From Frigoribacterium endophyticum (GTDB lineage Bacteria > Actinomycetota > Actinomycetes > Actinomycetales > Microbacteriaceae), in contig NZ_JAAOYV010000001.1 in NCBI RefSeq assembly GCF_011759585.1, positions 744,001 to 808,000 on the forward strand: a stretch of 64,000 bases of DNA. The letters are read 5' to 3'. The position numbers were made by a program, and so were the translations under genes. Each line of letters begins with the position of its first letter. Position 1 is the first letter of the stretch. This document shows positions 7,992 through 17,707 of the stretch, piece after piece. The notes under the pieces are model-generated. The model made no database searches. It was not told the origin of the DNA and saw only the letters and a program-made list of their open reading frames with translations.

Positions 7992-9517
7992 GCATGGGGC
8001 GCACCCGGGCGGTCTCCCTGCTCGGGCTCGACGGCGCGGTGGTCGAGGTCGAGGCCGACCTCGGCCAGGGGCTGCCGGCCTTCATGATCATCGGGCTGCC
8101 CGACGCGTCGCTGGGGGAGGCCCGCGACCGCGTGCGGGCGGCGGCCTCGAACGCCGGGTGCCCGCTGCCCTCCCGCAAGCTCACGGTCAACCTGTCGCCG
8201 GCTTCGCTGCCGAAGCACGGGTCGTCGTTCGACCTGGCGATCGCGGTGGCGGCCCTCGCGGCGGCCGACCTCGTCGAGGCCGAGTCGGTCGCCCGGGTCG
8301 TGCACGTCGGCGAGCTGGGGCTCGACGGCAGGCTGCGGCCCGTCGACGGGGTCCTGCCGGCCGTCGTCGCGGCACGCCGGGCGGGCGCCGAGATCGTCAT
8401 GGTGCCGGCCGACAACGCCGACGAAGCGTCGCTCGTGCCCGACGTCCGCGTCGTCGCCGTCGTCGGGCTCCGCGACGCGGCGATCTGGCACGGCGCCGAC
8501 CTCGCACCCGAGCCGGCCGAGCCGCTCCGCCGGTCGACGGTGGCGGCCCCCGCGGGGGCAGTCCCCGAGCTCGCCGACGTCATCGGCAACTCCGACGCCG
8601 TCCAGGCGCTGGTGACGGCGGCCGCCGGCGGGCACCACCTGCTGATGGTCGGCCCGCCGGGGGCCGGCAAGAGCATGCTCGCCGCGCGCCTGCCCGGCCT
8701 GCTGCCCGACCTCGACCTCGAAGCGGCCCTCGAGGTCAGCTCGATCCGGTCGCTCTCGGGGCTGCCGGTCGGCAGCGAGCTCGAGCGACGACCGCCGTTC
8801 GAGAGCCCGCACCACACCTGCAGCGCGGCCGCGCTCGTCGGCGGCGGCAGCGGGGTCCTGCGCCCCGGGGCGGCGTCGCGGGCCAGCCGCGGCGTGCTCT
8901 TCCTCGACGAGGCGCCCGAGTTCGCGCAGACCGTGCTCGACTGCCTCCGCCAGCCGCTGGAGTCGGGCGAGACCGTCGTGCACCGGTCACGGGCGGTCGC
9001 GCGCTTCCCGGCCCGGTTCCAGCTCGTGGCCGCCGCGAACCCCTGCCCGTGCGGCCAGTGGGGCTCGCGCGAGGGGGAGTGCACCTGCTCGCCCCACCAG
9101 CGCCGGCGCTACCTCGCCAAGCTCTCCGGCCCGCTGGTCGACCGCATCGACGTGCAGCTGCGCGTGGCACGGATCAGCTCGGCGCAGTTCCGCCTCGCCG
9201 AGACCACGGACGTGCTCACCACGGCCCAGGCGAAGGAGGTGGTCGAGGAGGCGCGGGCGAGGGCCCGGCACCGGCTGGCCGGCACGCCGTGGCGCCTGAG
9301 CTCGGAGGTGCCGGGCGCCTGGCTCCGGGGCGCCGGCCGCCGGCTGGCCGTCGCCGACTCGGCACCGATCGACCGGGCGCTCGAGACCGGGGCCCTGACC
9401 ATGCGGGGCTACGACCGGGTGCTCCGCCTGGCCTGGACCCTCGCCGACCTCGACGGGGTCGGCCGGCCCGGCCGGGGCCAGGTCGCCCGGGCGCTCGGGC
9501 TGCGGCGGTCGCTGTGA
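7988..9517 (+). CDS. YifB/ComM-like AAA+ ATPase (Mg-chelatase subunit ChlI-like)
   Basis: A 509-residue AAA+ protein. Residues about 1-190 form the N-terminal Lon-protease-like ChlI domain ([20 protein letters not shown]), followed by an Mg-chelatase ATPase with Walker [11 protein letters not shown] near residue 222, Walker [12 protein letters not shown], the zinc-binding-like NPCPCGQWG, and a C-terminal ChlI helical domain ([18 protein letters not shown]). The ComM relative is a hexameric helicase that promotes branch migration in natural transformation. It starts with GTG overlapping the yraN stop; an ATG two codons later is an alternative. It overlaps dprA by GTGA. Confidence 0.93.
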   Translation: MSMGRTRAVSLLGLDGAVVEVEADLGQGLPAFMIIGLPDASLGEARDRVRAAASNAGCPLPSRKLTVNLSPASLPKHGSSFDLAIAVAALAAADLVEAESVARVVHVGELGLDGRLRPVDGVLPAVVAARRAGAEIVMVPADNADEASLVPDVRVVAVVGLRDAAIWHGADLAPEPAEPLRRSTVAAPAGAVPELADVIGNSDAVQALVTAAAGGHHLLMVGPPGAGKSMLAARLPGLLPDLDLEAALEVSSIRSLSGLPVGSELERRPPFESPHHTCSAAALVGGGSGVLRPGAASRASRGVLFLDEAPEFAQTVLDCLRQPLESGETVVHRSRAVARFPARFQLVAAANPCPCGQWGSREGECTCSPHQRRRYLAKLSGPLVDRIDVQLRVARISSAQFRLAETTDVLTTAQAKEVVEEARARARHRLAGTPWRLSSEVPGAWLRGAGRRLAVADSAPIDRALETGALTMRGYDRVLRLAWTLADLDGVGRPGRGQVARALGLRRSL

Positions 9518-10797
9518 GGGCGCTGCTCGACGCCTCCCGCGACGACCTCGCGCGGCTGGTCCGGCCCGCCCGGGCCTGGGTGCCCGGGGGCGACTCCGAC
9601 GAGGCGGGCCTCGACGTCTTCGCCCGCGCCGCCTGGTCGGGCATCGCGGAGCCGGGCGACGTCGTCGCGGGCCTCGCCCGCCGGGGCCTCGGGCCCGCCG
9701 TCGCCCTGAGGCTCGCCGTCGAGTCCGTCGTGGAGCGGAGCGGCGGCGGGGCCGGGCGCGGTCTCGAGACCGCGCTCCGCGACTCCCCGGCGGGCGACGA
9801 CCTCGGTCGGTTCTCGGTCGACGCGGCCCTGCGACGCTGGGCCCCGCGGCTCCAGCGGTGGCGCGCCGAGGCGTCGCTGCGCGCCGCGGAGGCCCTCGAC
9901 ATCCGCCTGCTCGTGCCGGGCGATCCCGGGTGGCCCGCCGAGCTCGACGAGCTTGGCGACCACGCCCCCGCGGTGCTGTGGCTGCGCGGCGCGGGAGACC
10001 TGCCCGCCCCGGCCGCGTCGGTCGCCGTGGTGGGGGCGCGGGCGGCGACGTCGTACGGCGAGACGGTCGCCGCCGACCTCGGCAGCGGCCTCTCCGACCG
10101 GGGGCTGACCGTCGTCTCCGGCGGGGCCTACGGCATCGACGGCTCGGCCCACCGTGCGGCCCTCGCGGCCGAGGCCCCGACCGTGGCGGTGATGGCCGGC
10201 GGGGCCGACCGCTTCTACCCCGCCGGGCACGACGAGCTCCTCCGCCGGGTCGTGCGGACGGGCCTCCTCGTCGCGGAGGCGCCCTGCGGCACGACGCCGT
10301 CCCGCTGGAGGTTCCTGCAGCGCAACAGGCTCATCGCCTGCCTCACGGCGGCGACCGTGGTCGTCGAGGCCGGCCGGCGCTCGGGCTCGCTCAACACCGC
10401 CGGCCACGCGCAGGTGCTCGGGCGCCCGGTCGGCGCCGTGCCCGGCCCCGTCTCGTCGCCGTCGTCGGCGGGCTGCCACGCGTTGATCCGCTCGGGGCTC
10501 GCCGCCTGCGTCACGGGCGTCGACGACGTCCTCGAGCTCGTGGGCCCGATCGGGCGTGGCGTGTCGACAGGTCACGGCGCGGGAGGCGCGGGTCCGGCCC
10601 CGCAGGTCGTCGACCCCCGCGTCGTCCGCGTCCAGGACGCCCTCAGCCCCCGCGTCGAGCGCACGACCGACGAGGTCGCGGCGGCCTCGGGGCTCGGCGC
10701 CGACACGGTACGGGGCCTCCTCGCCGAGATGGAGGTCGACGGCCTGGTCGTCGCCGGGCCCGCGGGGTGGCGGAGGAGGGGCCGCGCGCGTGGGTAG
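9514..10797 (+). CDS. dprA: DNA-processing protein DprA
   Basis: DprA/Smf loads RecA on incoming single-stranded DNA during transformation. The 427-residue protein has an N-terminal helical region (about 1-125), the Rossmann core [14 protein letters not shown] ... [37 protein letters not shown] and RNRLIACL with [12 protein letters not shown], and a C-terminal winged helix (about 365-427). GTG start overlaps the yifB stop. With yraN and yifB it forms a DNA-uptake/recombination block; no competence pilus genes lie in this window. Confidence 0.95.
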   Translation: MRALLDASRDDLARLVRPARAWVPGGDSDEAGLDVFARAAWSGIAEPGDVVAGLARRGLGPAVALRLAVESVVERSGGGAGRGLETALRDSPAGDDLGRFSVDAALRRWAPRLQRWRAEASLRAAEALDIRLLVPGDPGWPAELDELGDHAPAVLWLRGAGDLPAPAASVAVVGARAATSYGETVAADLGSGLSDRGLTVVSGGAYGIDGSAHRAALAAEAPTVAVMAGGADRFYPAGHDELLRRVVRTGLLVAEAPCGTTPSRWRFLQRNRLIACLTAATVVVEAGRRSGSLNTAGHAQVLGRPVGAVPGPVSSPSSAGCHALIRSGLAACVTGVDDVLELVGPIGRGVSTGHGAGGAGPAPQVVDPRVVRVQDALSPRVERTTDEVAAASGLGADTVRGLLAEMEVDGLVVAGPAGWRRRGRARG

Positions 10798-10806
10798 CCT
10801 GGCGCC

Positions 10807-10857
10807 GTGACGACGACGAGACGCGCGGCGGGCCCTGGCGGGGCGGGGCGCCCGTGA
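10807..10857 (+). CDS. Possible 16-codon leader ORF before xerC
   Basis: A GTG at 10807 follows TAGCCT (10795-10800, overlapping the dprA stop) by 6 nt, as in a leaderless start. The frame is [16 protein letters not shown], ending in a TGA that overlaps the xerC GTG as GTGA. It could supply ribosomes to xerC by coupling. Very short and unproven. Confidence 0.3.
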   Translation: MTTTRRAAGPGGAGRP

Positions 10858-11828
10858 CGGCCCTGCGCGTCGACGTCGACGCCTTCGTCGAGCACCTGCG
10901 GCACGCGCGGGGGCTGAGCGAGAACACCCTCCGCTCGTACCTCTCCGACCTCGCCGACCTGCTCGCGGTCGCCGGACAGCGGCTGGGCCGCGAACCTCAG
11001 ACCGCCGACGTCGACCTCGAGCTGCTCCGCGACTGGCTCTGGCGCGGCACCGAGGCCGGCCTCGCGCGCACCACCCTCGCCCGTCGGTCGGCCAGCGCCC
11101 GGGCCCTGACGCGGTGGCTGGAGGAGACCGGGCGCACCGGGGTCGACGTCGGACTCCGGCTCCGCGCCCCCAAGGCGGAGAGCCACCTGCCCCGCGTGCT
11201 GACGACCGCGCAGACCGAGTCCGTGCTGACGTCGCTCGCCGTCCGGGCCGAGGCCGACGACGCCGTGGCGGGGCGCGACCTCGCGGTCGTCGAACTGCTC
11301 TACGGCTCGGCGCTGCGCGTCTCCGAGCTCGTCGGGGCCGACGTCGGCGACGTCGACCTGGACCGCCTCACCGTCCGCGTCACCGGCAAGGGCTCGCGTC
11401 AGAGGGTCGTCCCCTTCGGGGTCCCCGCGGCGGAGGCGCTGCACCGGTACCTCACGCGGTCCCGGCCCGTCCTCGCGGCCCGCGCCGTCGCCCGCGCCGG
11501 GGCCGGAGCAGGAGCGGGAGCCGGACCAGCCGCCAGCGCCGGGCCCGCGCGCGACGCCTTCTTCCTCGGCGCGACCGGTGGCCGGCTCGGCACCCGCGCG
11601 GTGCACCGCCTGGTGTCCGGCCTGCTGGCCGACCTGCCGGGCAGCGGCCCGTCGGGCCCCCACGCCCTCCGGCACACGGCGGCGACCCACCTGCTCGACG
11701 GGGGCGCCGACCTCCGTGCCGTGCAGGAGATGCTCGGCCACGCCAGCCTGGGCACCACGCAGATCTACACGCACGTCTCGACCGAGCGACTCCGCGAGAG
11801 CTACCGGACGGCCCACCCCCGCGCCTGA
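10854..11828 (+). CDS. xerC: Tyrosine recombinase XerC
   Basis: Site-specific tyrosine recombinase (324 residues), likely resolving chromosome dimers at dif. The N-terminal SAM-like DNA-binding domain ([21 protein letters not shown]) is followed by the catalytic domain with Arg155 (GSALRVSEL), His270 and Arg273 ([10 protein letters not shown]), His296 (LGHASLG) and Tyr305 (TQIYTHVS). A Gly/Ala-rich insert ([16 protein letters not shown], about residues 215-235) is unusual and looks like an expanded linker. The GTG start overlaps a possible leader peptide. It converges on the M23-like gene with 14 nt between stops. Confidence 0.94.
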   Translation: MTALRVDVDAFVEHLRHARGLSENTLRSYLSDLADLLAVAGQRLGREPQTADVDLELLRDWLWRGTEAGLARTTLARRSASARALTRWLEETGRTGVDVGLRLRAPKAESHLPRVLTTAQTESVLTSLAVRAEADDAVAGRDLAVVELLYGSALRVSELVGADVGDVDLDRLTVRVTGKGSRQRVVPFGVPAAEALHRYLTRSRPVLAARAVARAGAGAGAGAGPAASAGPARDAFFLGATGGRLGTRAVHRLVSGLLADLPGSGPSGPHALRHTAATHLLDGGADLRAVQEMLGHASLGTTQIYTHVSTERLRESYRTAHPRA

Positions 11829-11842
11829 CCGACCCGGCGGCC

Positions 11843-12442
11843 TCAGCCCGTCACCTCGTCGTGGCGGGTCGGCAGCAGGACGCTGGCCCGGCCGAGGCCC
11901 AGCATCATCAGCGGTGAGACGTACTCGCCGTCGATCCGCGCGCCCAGGTGGACGCACGAGGCGGCGCAGCCGTGGCCGGGCTCGAGCACCCCGACGGCCT
12001 GGCCCCGCTGCACGACGTCGCCGGCGCGCAGCTCCGTGCTCACGGGCTCCATGCTGCTCAGGGTGCCGTCTCCGTGCCGGAGCGACAGCACGGGGCGGTC
12101 GACGACCGTCCCGGCGAAGTGCACCACCCCGTCGTCCGGGGCCGACACCGCGCCTCCCTCGGGCATCGCGAGGTCGACGCCCCGGTGCCCGGGCGACCAC
12201 CGGTGCTCGGGGGCGACGAACGGGCGGAGCACGAGGTGCGGCTCGGGCACCGGCCACGACCACGGGACGGCCGGGCCGGGCCGTGCCTCGGCTGCGACCG
12301 GCCCGACGGGACCGCCGTCGAGGAGGAGGACCGCCAGGACAGCGGCCGTGACGGCGACGCCCCGGCCGACTCGTGCCGCCCCCGGGTCAGGCGACAGGTG
12401 TCGGACGACGGAGGGACGAGGGGTGGCTGCGCCGGTCTGCAT
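11843..12442 (-). CDS. Secreted M23-family peptidase-like protein
   Basis: A 199-residue exported protein: basic N-terminus, hydrophobic segment at about 28-48, then a LytM/M23 domain. The first zinc motif HRGVDLA (His and Asp) is intact, but the second motif reads SCVHLGAR where active family members have HLH; the outer zinc-binding His remains and the general-base His is replaced by Cys. Active endopeptidase or degraded peptidoglycan-binding relative are both possible; similar changes occur in actinobacterial relatives. The ATG at 12442 lacks a clear ribosome site; earlier in-frame starts cannot be excluded. Confidence 0.75.
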   Translation of the reverse strand: MQTGAATPRPSVVRHLSPDPGAARVGRGVAVTAAVLAVLLLDGGPVGPVAAEARPGPAVPWSWPVPEPHLVLRPFVAPEHRWSPGHRGVDLAMPEGGAVSAPDDGVVHFAGTVVDRPVLSLRHGDGTLSSMEPVSTELRAGDVVQRGQAVGVLEPGHGCAASCVHLGARIDGEYVSPLMMLGLGRASVLLPTRHDEVTG

Positions 12443-12483
12443 GCACAGATCGTGCACGACGTGCGCGGATTCACAGCGAGGCG

Positions 12484-12564
12484 TAGGGTCCCTCTGTGCA
12501 CGAACACCCGGTGCACGACGATGTCGGGGGAGTGTGGTCACGAGCCCGCCCTCCGTGGATTTAA
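12484..12564 (+). promoter_or_regulatory. Promoter and leader-peptide candidate for sugar transporter
   Basis: TAGGGT (12484-12489) is followed after 6 nt by GTG (12496), which opens a 22-codon frame (VHEHPVHDDVGGVW...) ending at TAA 12562-12564. That stop overlaps the transporter's AAGGAG ribosome site, 8 nt before its GTG. Translation of the small frame could therefore influence transporter expression. The leaderless start is inferred. Confidence 0.4.
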
Positions 12565-12572
12565 GGAGAACC

Positions 12573-14039
12573 GTGTCGAACTCGGCGCAATCGTCAGCAA
12601 CAGAGAAGAAGCTGAACAGGCGGGTGACGGCTCTCGCGATCGCCGCGGCCGTGGGTGGCTTCCTCTTCGGATTCGACTCGTCCGTCATCAACGGCGCGGT
12701 CTCCAGCATCACCGACGAGTTCGGCCTGACGGAGTTCGCCTCCGGCTTCGCCGTCGCCTCGGCGCTGATCGGCTGTGCGATCGGCGCGTACGTCGCCGGC
12801 CGCCTCGCCGACAAGATGGGCCGCATCAAGGTGATGCTCATCGGCGCCGCGCTCTTCCTGATCAGCTCGCTCGGCGCCGCCTTCGCGTTCGCCGTCTGGG
12901 ACCTCGTGCTCTGGCGCGTCATCGGCGGCCTCGGCATCGGCATCGCCTCCGTGATCGCCCCGGCCTACATCTCCGAGGTGTCGCCGAAGGCCATCCGCGG
13001 TCGTCTCGCCTCGTTCCAGCAGCTCGCCATCACGCTCGGCATCTTCGTCGCCCTGCTCTCCGACCAGCTCTTCGCGGTCACCGCGGGCGGCGCCTCCGAG
13101 CCCTCCCTCTTCGGCCTCGCCGCCTGGCGCTGGATGTTCCTCGTCGGCATCGTGCCCTCGGTCGTCTACGGCGTGCTCGCCCTCCGCTTGCCGGAGTCGC
13201 CCCGCTACCTGGCCGGTGAGGGCCGCGAGGACGAGGCCAAGACCGTCCTGAAGGGCATCGTCCCCGCGGAGACCGTCGACACGAGCCTCAAGGAGATCAC
13301 CGACTCGATCAAGACCGAGGCGGAGCTGGAGAAGAAGTCGAGCATCCGCGGCGACCGCTTCGGCCTGCAGCCCATCGTCTGGGTCGGCATCATCCTCGCC
13401 GTGCTGCAGCAGTTCGTCGGCATCAACGTGATCTTCTACTACTCGACCACCCTGTGGCAGGCCGTCGGCTTCCAGGAGAGCGACTCCTTCACGATCTCGA
13501 CGATCACCTCGATCGTCAACGTGGTCGTCACGTTCGTCGCCATCGGCCTCGTCGACAAGGTCGGCCGTCGACCGCTGCTGCTCATCGGCTCCGTGGGCAT
13601 GTTCCTCAGCCTCGCCGTCACCGCCCTCGCCTTCAGCCAGTCCGTGCCCGGCGACGGCGGCGACCCGCAGCTGCCCGGCGCCTGGGGCCCCGTCGCGCTC
13701 GTGGCCGCCAACCTCTTCGTGGTCTCGTTCGGCGCCACCTGGGGCCCGCTCATGTGGGTCCTGCTCGGCGAGATGTTCCCCAACAGCATCCGCGCCACCG
13801 CGCTCGGCGTCGGCAGCGCCGCCAACTGGATCGCGAACTTCATCGTCACGGTCTCGTTCCCGTCGCTCGCCGCGGTCAGCCTCACGCTGTCGTACGGCAT
13901 CTTCGCCGCCTTCGCCCTCATCTCGTTCTTCTTCGTGCTCGCGAAGATCCCCGAGACGAAGGGCCGCAGCCTGGAGGAGATGGGCATCTCCGCCGTCGAG
14001 GGCGGCACCGCGAAGGGCGCCTCGGGCGCTCGCCGCTGA
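12573..14039 (+). CDS. Sugar porter, MFS family (XylE/GalP type)
   Basis: A 488-residue, 12-helix major facilitator of the sugar porter family, importing a hexose or pentose with protons. Family signatures are complete: FLFGFDSSVINGAV in helix 1, GRLADKMGRIKVM in loop 2-3, RVIGGLGIGIASV, PESPRYLAGEG before the central loop, QQFVGINVIFYYS in helix 7, VDKVGRRPLLLIG and PETKGRSLEEMG at the end. The GTG at 12573 follows AAGGAG by 4 nt. It is divergent from the M23 gene and ended by a 17-bp hairpin. Substrate cannot be predicted. Confidence 0.95.
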   Translation: MSNSAQSSATEKKLNRRVTALAIAAAVGGFLFGFDSSVINGAVSSITDEFGLTEFASGFAVASALIGCAIGAYVAGRLADKMGRIKVMLIGAALFLISSLGAAFAFAVWDLVLWRVIGGLGIGIASVIAPAYISEVSPKAIRGRLASFQQLAITLGIFVALLSDQLFAVTAGGASEPSLFGLAAWRWMFLVGIVPSVVYGVLALRLPESPRYLAGEGREDEAKTVLKGIVPAETVDTSLKEITDSIKTEAELEKKSSIRGDRFGLQPIVWVGIILAVLQQFVGINVIFYYSTTLWQAVGFQESDSFTISTITSIVNVVVTFVAIGLVDKVGRRPLLLIGSVGMFLSLAVTALAFSQSVPGDGGDPQLPGAWGPVALVAANLFVVSFGATWGPLMWVLLGEMFPNSIRATALGVGSAANWIANFIVTVSFPSLAAVSLTLSYGIFAAFALISFFFVLAKIPETKGRSLEEMGISAVEGGTAKGASGARR

Positions 14040-14056
14040 CGTCGCCGCACCCTCGT

Positions 14057-14095
14057 CGAGAACGCCCCGTCCGCTCGTCGGACGGGGCGTTCTCG
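14057..14095 (+). terminator. Rho-independent-like terminator after sugar porter
   Basis: A perfect 17-bp stem: arms 14057-14073 and 14079-14095 (CGAGAACGCCCCGTCCG and its complement) with a 5-nt loop CTCGT, 17 nt after the stop. No U-run, as is usual in high-GC actinobacteria. Confidence 0.85.
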
Positions 14096-14167
14096 CTCGG
14101 CGGGAGGGGGAGCGCCGGCGCTGGCCCGCGCCTCCGTCGGCACCTCCTGCCCGTCCTCCGTCGGTGC

Positions 14168-14438
14168 TACGATGAGCACGCAGTCTGCCTCGCAGACTGA
14201 CTTCGCGTGCCCGTGCGTCCATGACGCACCGTCCCCGAGCAGCCTCCCTCACGGTCGGCCGCTCACGGACGACACCGGCCTCCACCCCCACTCGGTCCGT
14301 CACGCACCACCGGCACGTCAGTGCCACGGTGCCGACGGCGGGGGCGTGCCCGGGCACCAGGCAGGGGCGACCGACCGGTCGCCCGGACGAACCGACACCG
14401 GCACGCCTCCGCGCGTGCCACGAAAGAGGAGAACGACC
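14168..14438 (+). promoter_or_regulatory. rpsB promoter and long leader
   Basis: TACGAT (14168-14173) is a good -10 box. Transcription from about 14180 would give a leader of roughly 260 nt before rpsB. Its first bases form an 8-bp hairpin, CAGTCTGC/GCAGACTG (14181-14188 and 14192-14199). The rest is G/C-rich with several further short inverted repeats and ends at AAAGAGGAG. Such a long leader fits control of the rpsB-tsf operon, but no known leader family was identified. The remaining gap 14096-14167 shows nothing else. Confidence 0.5.
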
Positions 14439-15374
14439 ATGGCCGTCGTCACCATCCGCCAGCTGCTCGACAGCGGCGTCCACTTCGGACACCAGACCCG
14501 CCGCTGGAACCCGAAGGTGAAGCGATTCATCCTCGCCGAGCGCTCCGGCATCCACATCATCGACCTCCAGCAGTCGCTCGGCTACATCGACAAGGCGTAC
14601 GACTTCGTCAAGGAGACGGTCGCCCACGGCGGCACCATCCTCTTCGTCGGCACGAAGAAGCAGGCTCAGGGCTCCATCGCCGAGCAGGCGAACCGCGTCG
14701 GCCAGCCCTTCGTGAACCAGCGCTGGCTCGGTGGCCTCCTGACCAACTTCCAGACGGTCTCGAAGCGCCTCGCCCGCATGAAGGAGCTCGAGGACATCGA
14801 CTTCGACGACACCACGCAGGGCTTCACCAAGAAGGAACTGCTGATCAAGAAGCGCGAGCTCGACAAGCTGCACAAGACGCTCGGCGGGATCCGCAACCTG
14901 ACGAAGACGCCGTCGGCCCTCTGGGTCGTCGACACCAAGAAGGAGCACCTCGCGATCGACGAGGCCAAGAAGCTGGGCATCCCGGTCATCGGCATCCTCG
15001 ACACGAACTGCGACCCCGACGAGATCAACTTCCCGATCCCCGGCAACGACGACGCCATCCGCTCCGTCGGCCTGCTGACCCGCATCGTCGCCGACGCCGC
15101 CGCCGAGGGCCTGGTGCAGCGTCACCAGAAGCCCGAGGACGCCGACGCTCCCGTCGAGCCCCTCGCCGAGTGGGAGGCCGAGCTGCTCGCGCAGGGCGAG
15201 GCCAAGGCCGCCGACGCCGCCGCCGAGGCCCCCGCGGCCGAGTCGCTCCCCGTCGCGGAGAACGACGCCGACGCTCAGGTCGCCGAGAAGCCCCTGGGCG
15301 AGCCGGTCGTCGAGCCCGTCGCCGAGGCCACCGAGGCCACGGCTGCCGAGCCGGCCGACGCCGACGCCAAGTAG
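14439..15374 (+). CDS. rpsB: 30S ribosomal protein S2
   Basis: Ribosomal protein S2. Core motifs: [20 protein letters not shown] at the N-terminus, [23 protein letters not shown], and [27 protein letters not shown] (listed in part) near residue 190. The conserved part ends about residue 235; the last 75 residues form an Ala/Glu/Pro-rich tail often seen in actinobacteria, making the 311-residue protein longer than typical S2. Start ATG follows GAGGAG. It is followed by tsf after 38 nt in the usual operon. Confidence 0.97.
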   Translation: MAVVTIRQLLDSGVHFGHQTRRWNPKVKRFILAERSGIHIIDLQQSLGYIDKAYDFVKETVAHGGTILFVGTKKQAQGSIAEQANRVGQPFVNQRWLGGLLTNFQTVSKRLARMKELEDIDFDDTTQGFTKKELLIKKRELDKLHKTLGGIRNLTKTPSALWVVDTKKEHLAIDEAKKLGIPVIGILDTNCDPDEINFPIPGNDDAIRSVGLLTRIVADAAAEGLVQRHQKPEDADAPVEPLAEWEAELLAQGEAKAADAAAEAPAAESLPVAENDADAQVAEKPLGEPVVEPVAEATEATAAEPADADAK

Positions 15375-15412
15375 TCCTCCCCCCTTCCGACTCCACGAAA
15401 GGAAGCCAGCCA

Positions 15413-16240
15413 ATGGCCAACTTCACCGCAGCTGACGTCAAGACCCTCCGTGACCGCCTGGGCGCGGGCATGATGGACAGCAAGAACGCCCTCGTCGAGG
15501 CGGACGGCGACCTCGAGAAGGCCGTCGAGATCCTCCGCGTCAAGGGGCTCAAGGGCGTCGCCAAGCGCGAGGGTCGCCAGACCACCGCCGGGCTCGTCGC
15601 CGCCAAGGCCTCCTCGGGCTACGCCACGATCATCGAGCTCGCCAGCGAGACCGACTTCGTCGCGAAGAACGAGAAGTTCATCGCCCTCGCCGACTCCGTG
15701 CTCGAGGCCGTCTCGGCCGCCGGCGCGAAGGACGCCGCCGAGGGCAACGCCGCGGCGATCGGCGGCCAGACCGTCGAGGCCTTCGTCAACGACGAGGCCG
15801 CGCTGATGGGCGAGAAGGTCGAACTGCGCACCGTCTCGCACATCGAGGGCGACGAGTTCGCGATCTACCTGCACAAGACCTCGAAGGACCTGCCCCCGCA
15901 GGTCGGCGTGGTCGTGGGCTACACGGGCTCCGACGCCGAGACGGCCCGCTCGGTCGCCCAGCACATCGCCTTCGCCGCGCCGACGTACCTGTCGCGCGAC
16001 GAGGTCCCCGCCGACCAGGTCGCCAAGGAGCGCGCCATCGTCGAGGAGACCGCGAAGAACGAGGGCAAGCCCGAGGCCGCCCTGCCGAAGATCATCGAGG
16101 GTCGCCTCACCGGCTTCTTCAAGGAGATCGCCCTACTCGACCAGGCCTACGCGAAGGACAACAAGCTGTCCGTCGCCAAGGTCGTGGAGCAGGCCGGCAT
16201 CGAGATCAAGGGCTTCGCCCGGGTCAAGGTCGGCGCCTAG
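15413..16240 (+). CDS. tsf: Elongation factor Ts
   Basis: EF-Ts, guanine nucleotide exchange factor for EF-Tu (275 residues). It shows the UBA-like N-terminus (TAADVKTLRDRLGAGMMD, NALVEADGDLEKAVEILR), the TDFV motif (ASETDFVAKNEKF) and the coiled-coil/C-terminal motif (LLDQAYAKDNKLSVAKVV). Start ATG follows AAAGGAAG. Terminated by the strong 16-bp hairpin at 16250-16285, so rpsB-tsf can be a two-gene unit, with pyrH starting from its own -10 box. Confidence 0.97.
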   Translation: MANFTAADVKTLRDRLGAGMMDSKNALVEADGDLEKAVEILRVKGLKGVAKREGRQTTAGLVAAKASSGYATIIELASETDFVAKNEKFIALADSVLEAVSAAGAKDAAEGNAAAIGGQTVEAFVNDEAALMGEKVELRTVSHIEGDEFAIYLHKTSKDLPPQVGVVVGYTGSDAETARSVAQHIAFAAPTYLSRDEVPADQVAKERAIVEETAKNEGKPEAALPKIIEGRLTGFFKEIALLDQAYAKDNKLSVAKVVEQAGIEIKGFARVKVGA

Positions 16241-16249
16241 CAACACCCT

Positions 16250-16285
16250 GACGGGGCCTGAGACGAACGCGTCTCAGGCCCCGTC
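16250..16285 (+). terminator. Terminator after tsf
   Basis: Perfect 16-bp stem (16250-16265 and 16270-16285; GACGGGGCCTGAGACG and complement) with loop AACG, 9 nt after the tsf stop. Confidence 0.88.
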
Positions 16286-16359
16286 GCCGTGTCCGCGGCC
16301 CCTCACGGCGGGGGAGGCGCGGCCGGCCGACGCGGTCCGGCACGCCCGCCGCGACTCGC

Positions 16360-16365
16360 TACCCT
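16360..16365 (+). promoter_or_regulatory. -10 box upstream of pyrH
   Basis: TACCCT (TANNNT) about 30 nt before the pyrH ATG, after the tsf terminator; leaves room for a short leader carrying GAGGGAGA. No clear -35 box. Confidence 0.45.
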
Positions 16366-16396
16366 GGCTACGGCCACGACACGAGGGAGAACTCGC

Positions 16397-17116
16397 ATGA
16401 CGACAGGAACAACCAGACGACGCCGCGTCCTCCTCAAGCTCTCGGGCGAGGCGTTCGGCGGGGGCCAGCTCGGCGTGAACCCCGACGTGGTCGGCGGCAT
16501 CGCCCGCGAGATCGCCGAGGCGGCGGCCGACGTCGAGATCGCCGTCGTGGTCGGCGGCGGCAACTTCTTCCGCGGCGCGGAGCTCAGCCAGCGGGGCATG
16601 GACCGCGGCCGTGCCGACTACATGGGCATGCTCGGCACGGTCATGAACGCGCTCGCCCTGCAGGACTTCATCGAGAAGGCCGGGGCCGCCACGCGCGTCC
16701 AGTCGGCCATCGCCATGACCCAGGTCGCGGAGCCCTACATCCCGCGCCGTGCGGAGCGGCACCTCGAGAAGGGCCGCGTCGTCATCTTCGGCGCCGGCGC
16801 CGGCCTGCCCTACTTCTCCACCGACACCGTGTCGGCCCAGCGTGCGCTCGAGATCGGCGCCGACGAGGTCCTCGTCGCGAAGAACGGCGTCGACGGCGTC
16901 TACTCCGCCGACCCGCGCACCGACCCCGACGCCGTGAAGCTCGAGACGCTGACCTACCAGGAGGCCCTCGTCCAGGGCCTCAAGGTGGTCGACTCGACCG
17001 CCTTCAGCCTCTGCATGGACAACGGCATGCCGATGCACGTCTTCGGCATGGAGGGCTCCGGCAACATCGCCCGGGCCATCCGGGGCGAGCGCATCGGAAC
17101 TCTCGTCAGCAACTGA
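16397..17116 (+). CDS. pyrH: Uridylate kinase
   Basis: UMP kinase (hexameric, amino-acid-kinase fold), making UDP from UMP. The 239-residue protein shows [13 protein letters not shown], the glycine-rich [28 protein letters not shown], and the late [22 protein letters not shown] and [14 protein letters not shown] motifs. ATG follows GAGGGAGA by 6 nt. It precedes frr by 33 nt; pyrH-frr-cdsA is the usual actinobacterial order linking nucleotide, translation and lipid genes. Confidence 0.97.
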   Translation: MTTGTTRRRRVLLKLSGEAFGGGQLGVNPDVVGGIAREIAEAAADVEIAVVVGGGNFFRGAELSQRGMDRGRADYMGMLGTVMNALALQDFIEKAGAATRVQSAIAMTQVAEPYIPRRAERHLEKGRVVIFGAGAGLPYFSTDTVSAQRALEIGADEVLVAKNGVDGVYSADPRTDPDAVKLETLTYQEALVQGLKVVDSTAFSLCMDNGMPMHVFGMEGSGNIARAIRGERIGTLVSN

Positions 17117-17149
17117 CGACTAAGCTCGACGACGAACCAAGGGAGCATT

Positions 17150-17707
17150 GTGGCGATCACTGACGTACTGACCGAGACGCGCGAGAAGATGGAGCGGGCC
17201 CTGGAGTCCGCCAAGACCGACTTCGGTCAGGTCCGCACCGGGCGCATCAACCCGGCGCTCTTCCAGAAGATCCCCGTCGACTACTACGGCACCCCGACGC
17301 CGCTGGCCCAGCTGGCCTCGCTGCAGGTGCCCGAGGCGCGCACGATGATCGTGACGCCCTACGACAAGTCGGCCCTGAAGGAGATCGAGAAGGCCATCGC
17401 GACCTTCCCGAACCTCGGTGCCAGCCCCACCAACGACGGCACGCTCGTCCGCGTCACCATCCCCGAGCTGACGCAGGAGCGCCGCAAGGAGTTCGTGAAG
17501 ATCGTCCGCGGCAAGGGCGAGGACGCCAAGGTGCAGATCCGCAACATCCGTCGCACCTCGAAGACCGACCTCGACGCGCTGAAGACCGAGGTCGGCGACG
17601 ACGAGGTCGCGCGGGCCGAGAAGGAGCTCGAGTCCGTCACCAAGGGCTACATCGACTCGATCGACGACGCGCTGAAGAAGAAGGAAGCCGAGCTGCTCGA
17701 GGTCTAG
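17150..17707 (+). CDS. frr: Ribosome recycling factor
   Basis: Ribosome recycling factor (185 residues, standard length), which with EF-G splits post-termination ribosomes. Family motifs: [20 protein letters not shown] and [18 protein letters not shown], then [17 protein letters not shown] and the C-terminal [20 protein letters not shown]. Start is GTG after AAGGGAG. The stop is immediately followed by the cdsA ATG with no gap. Confidence 0.97.
   Translation: MAITDVLTETREKMERALESAKTDFGQVRTGRINPALFQKIPVDYYGTPTPLAQLASLQVPEARTMIVTPYDKSALKEIEKAIATFPNLGASPTNDGTLVRVTIPELTQERRKEFVKIVRGKGEDAKVQIRNIRRTSKTDLDALKTEVGDDEVARAEKELESVTKGYIDSIDDALKKKEAELLEV

Noticed and set aside
12594-15413. A 939-codon minus-strand frame
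   Set aside because: Antisense to the sugar transporter and rpsB, crossing a terminator; no recognisable domain.
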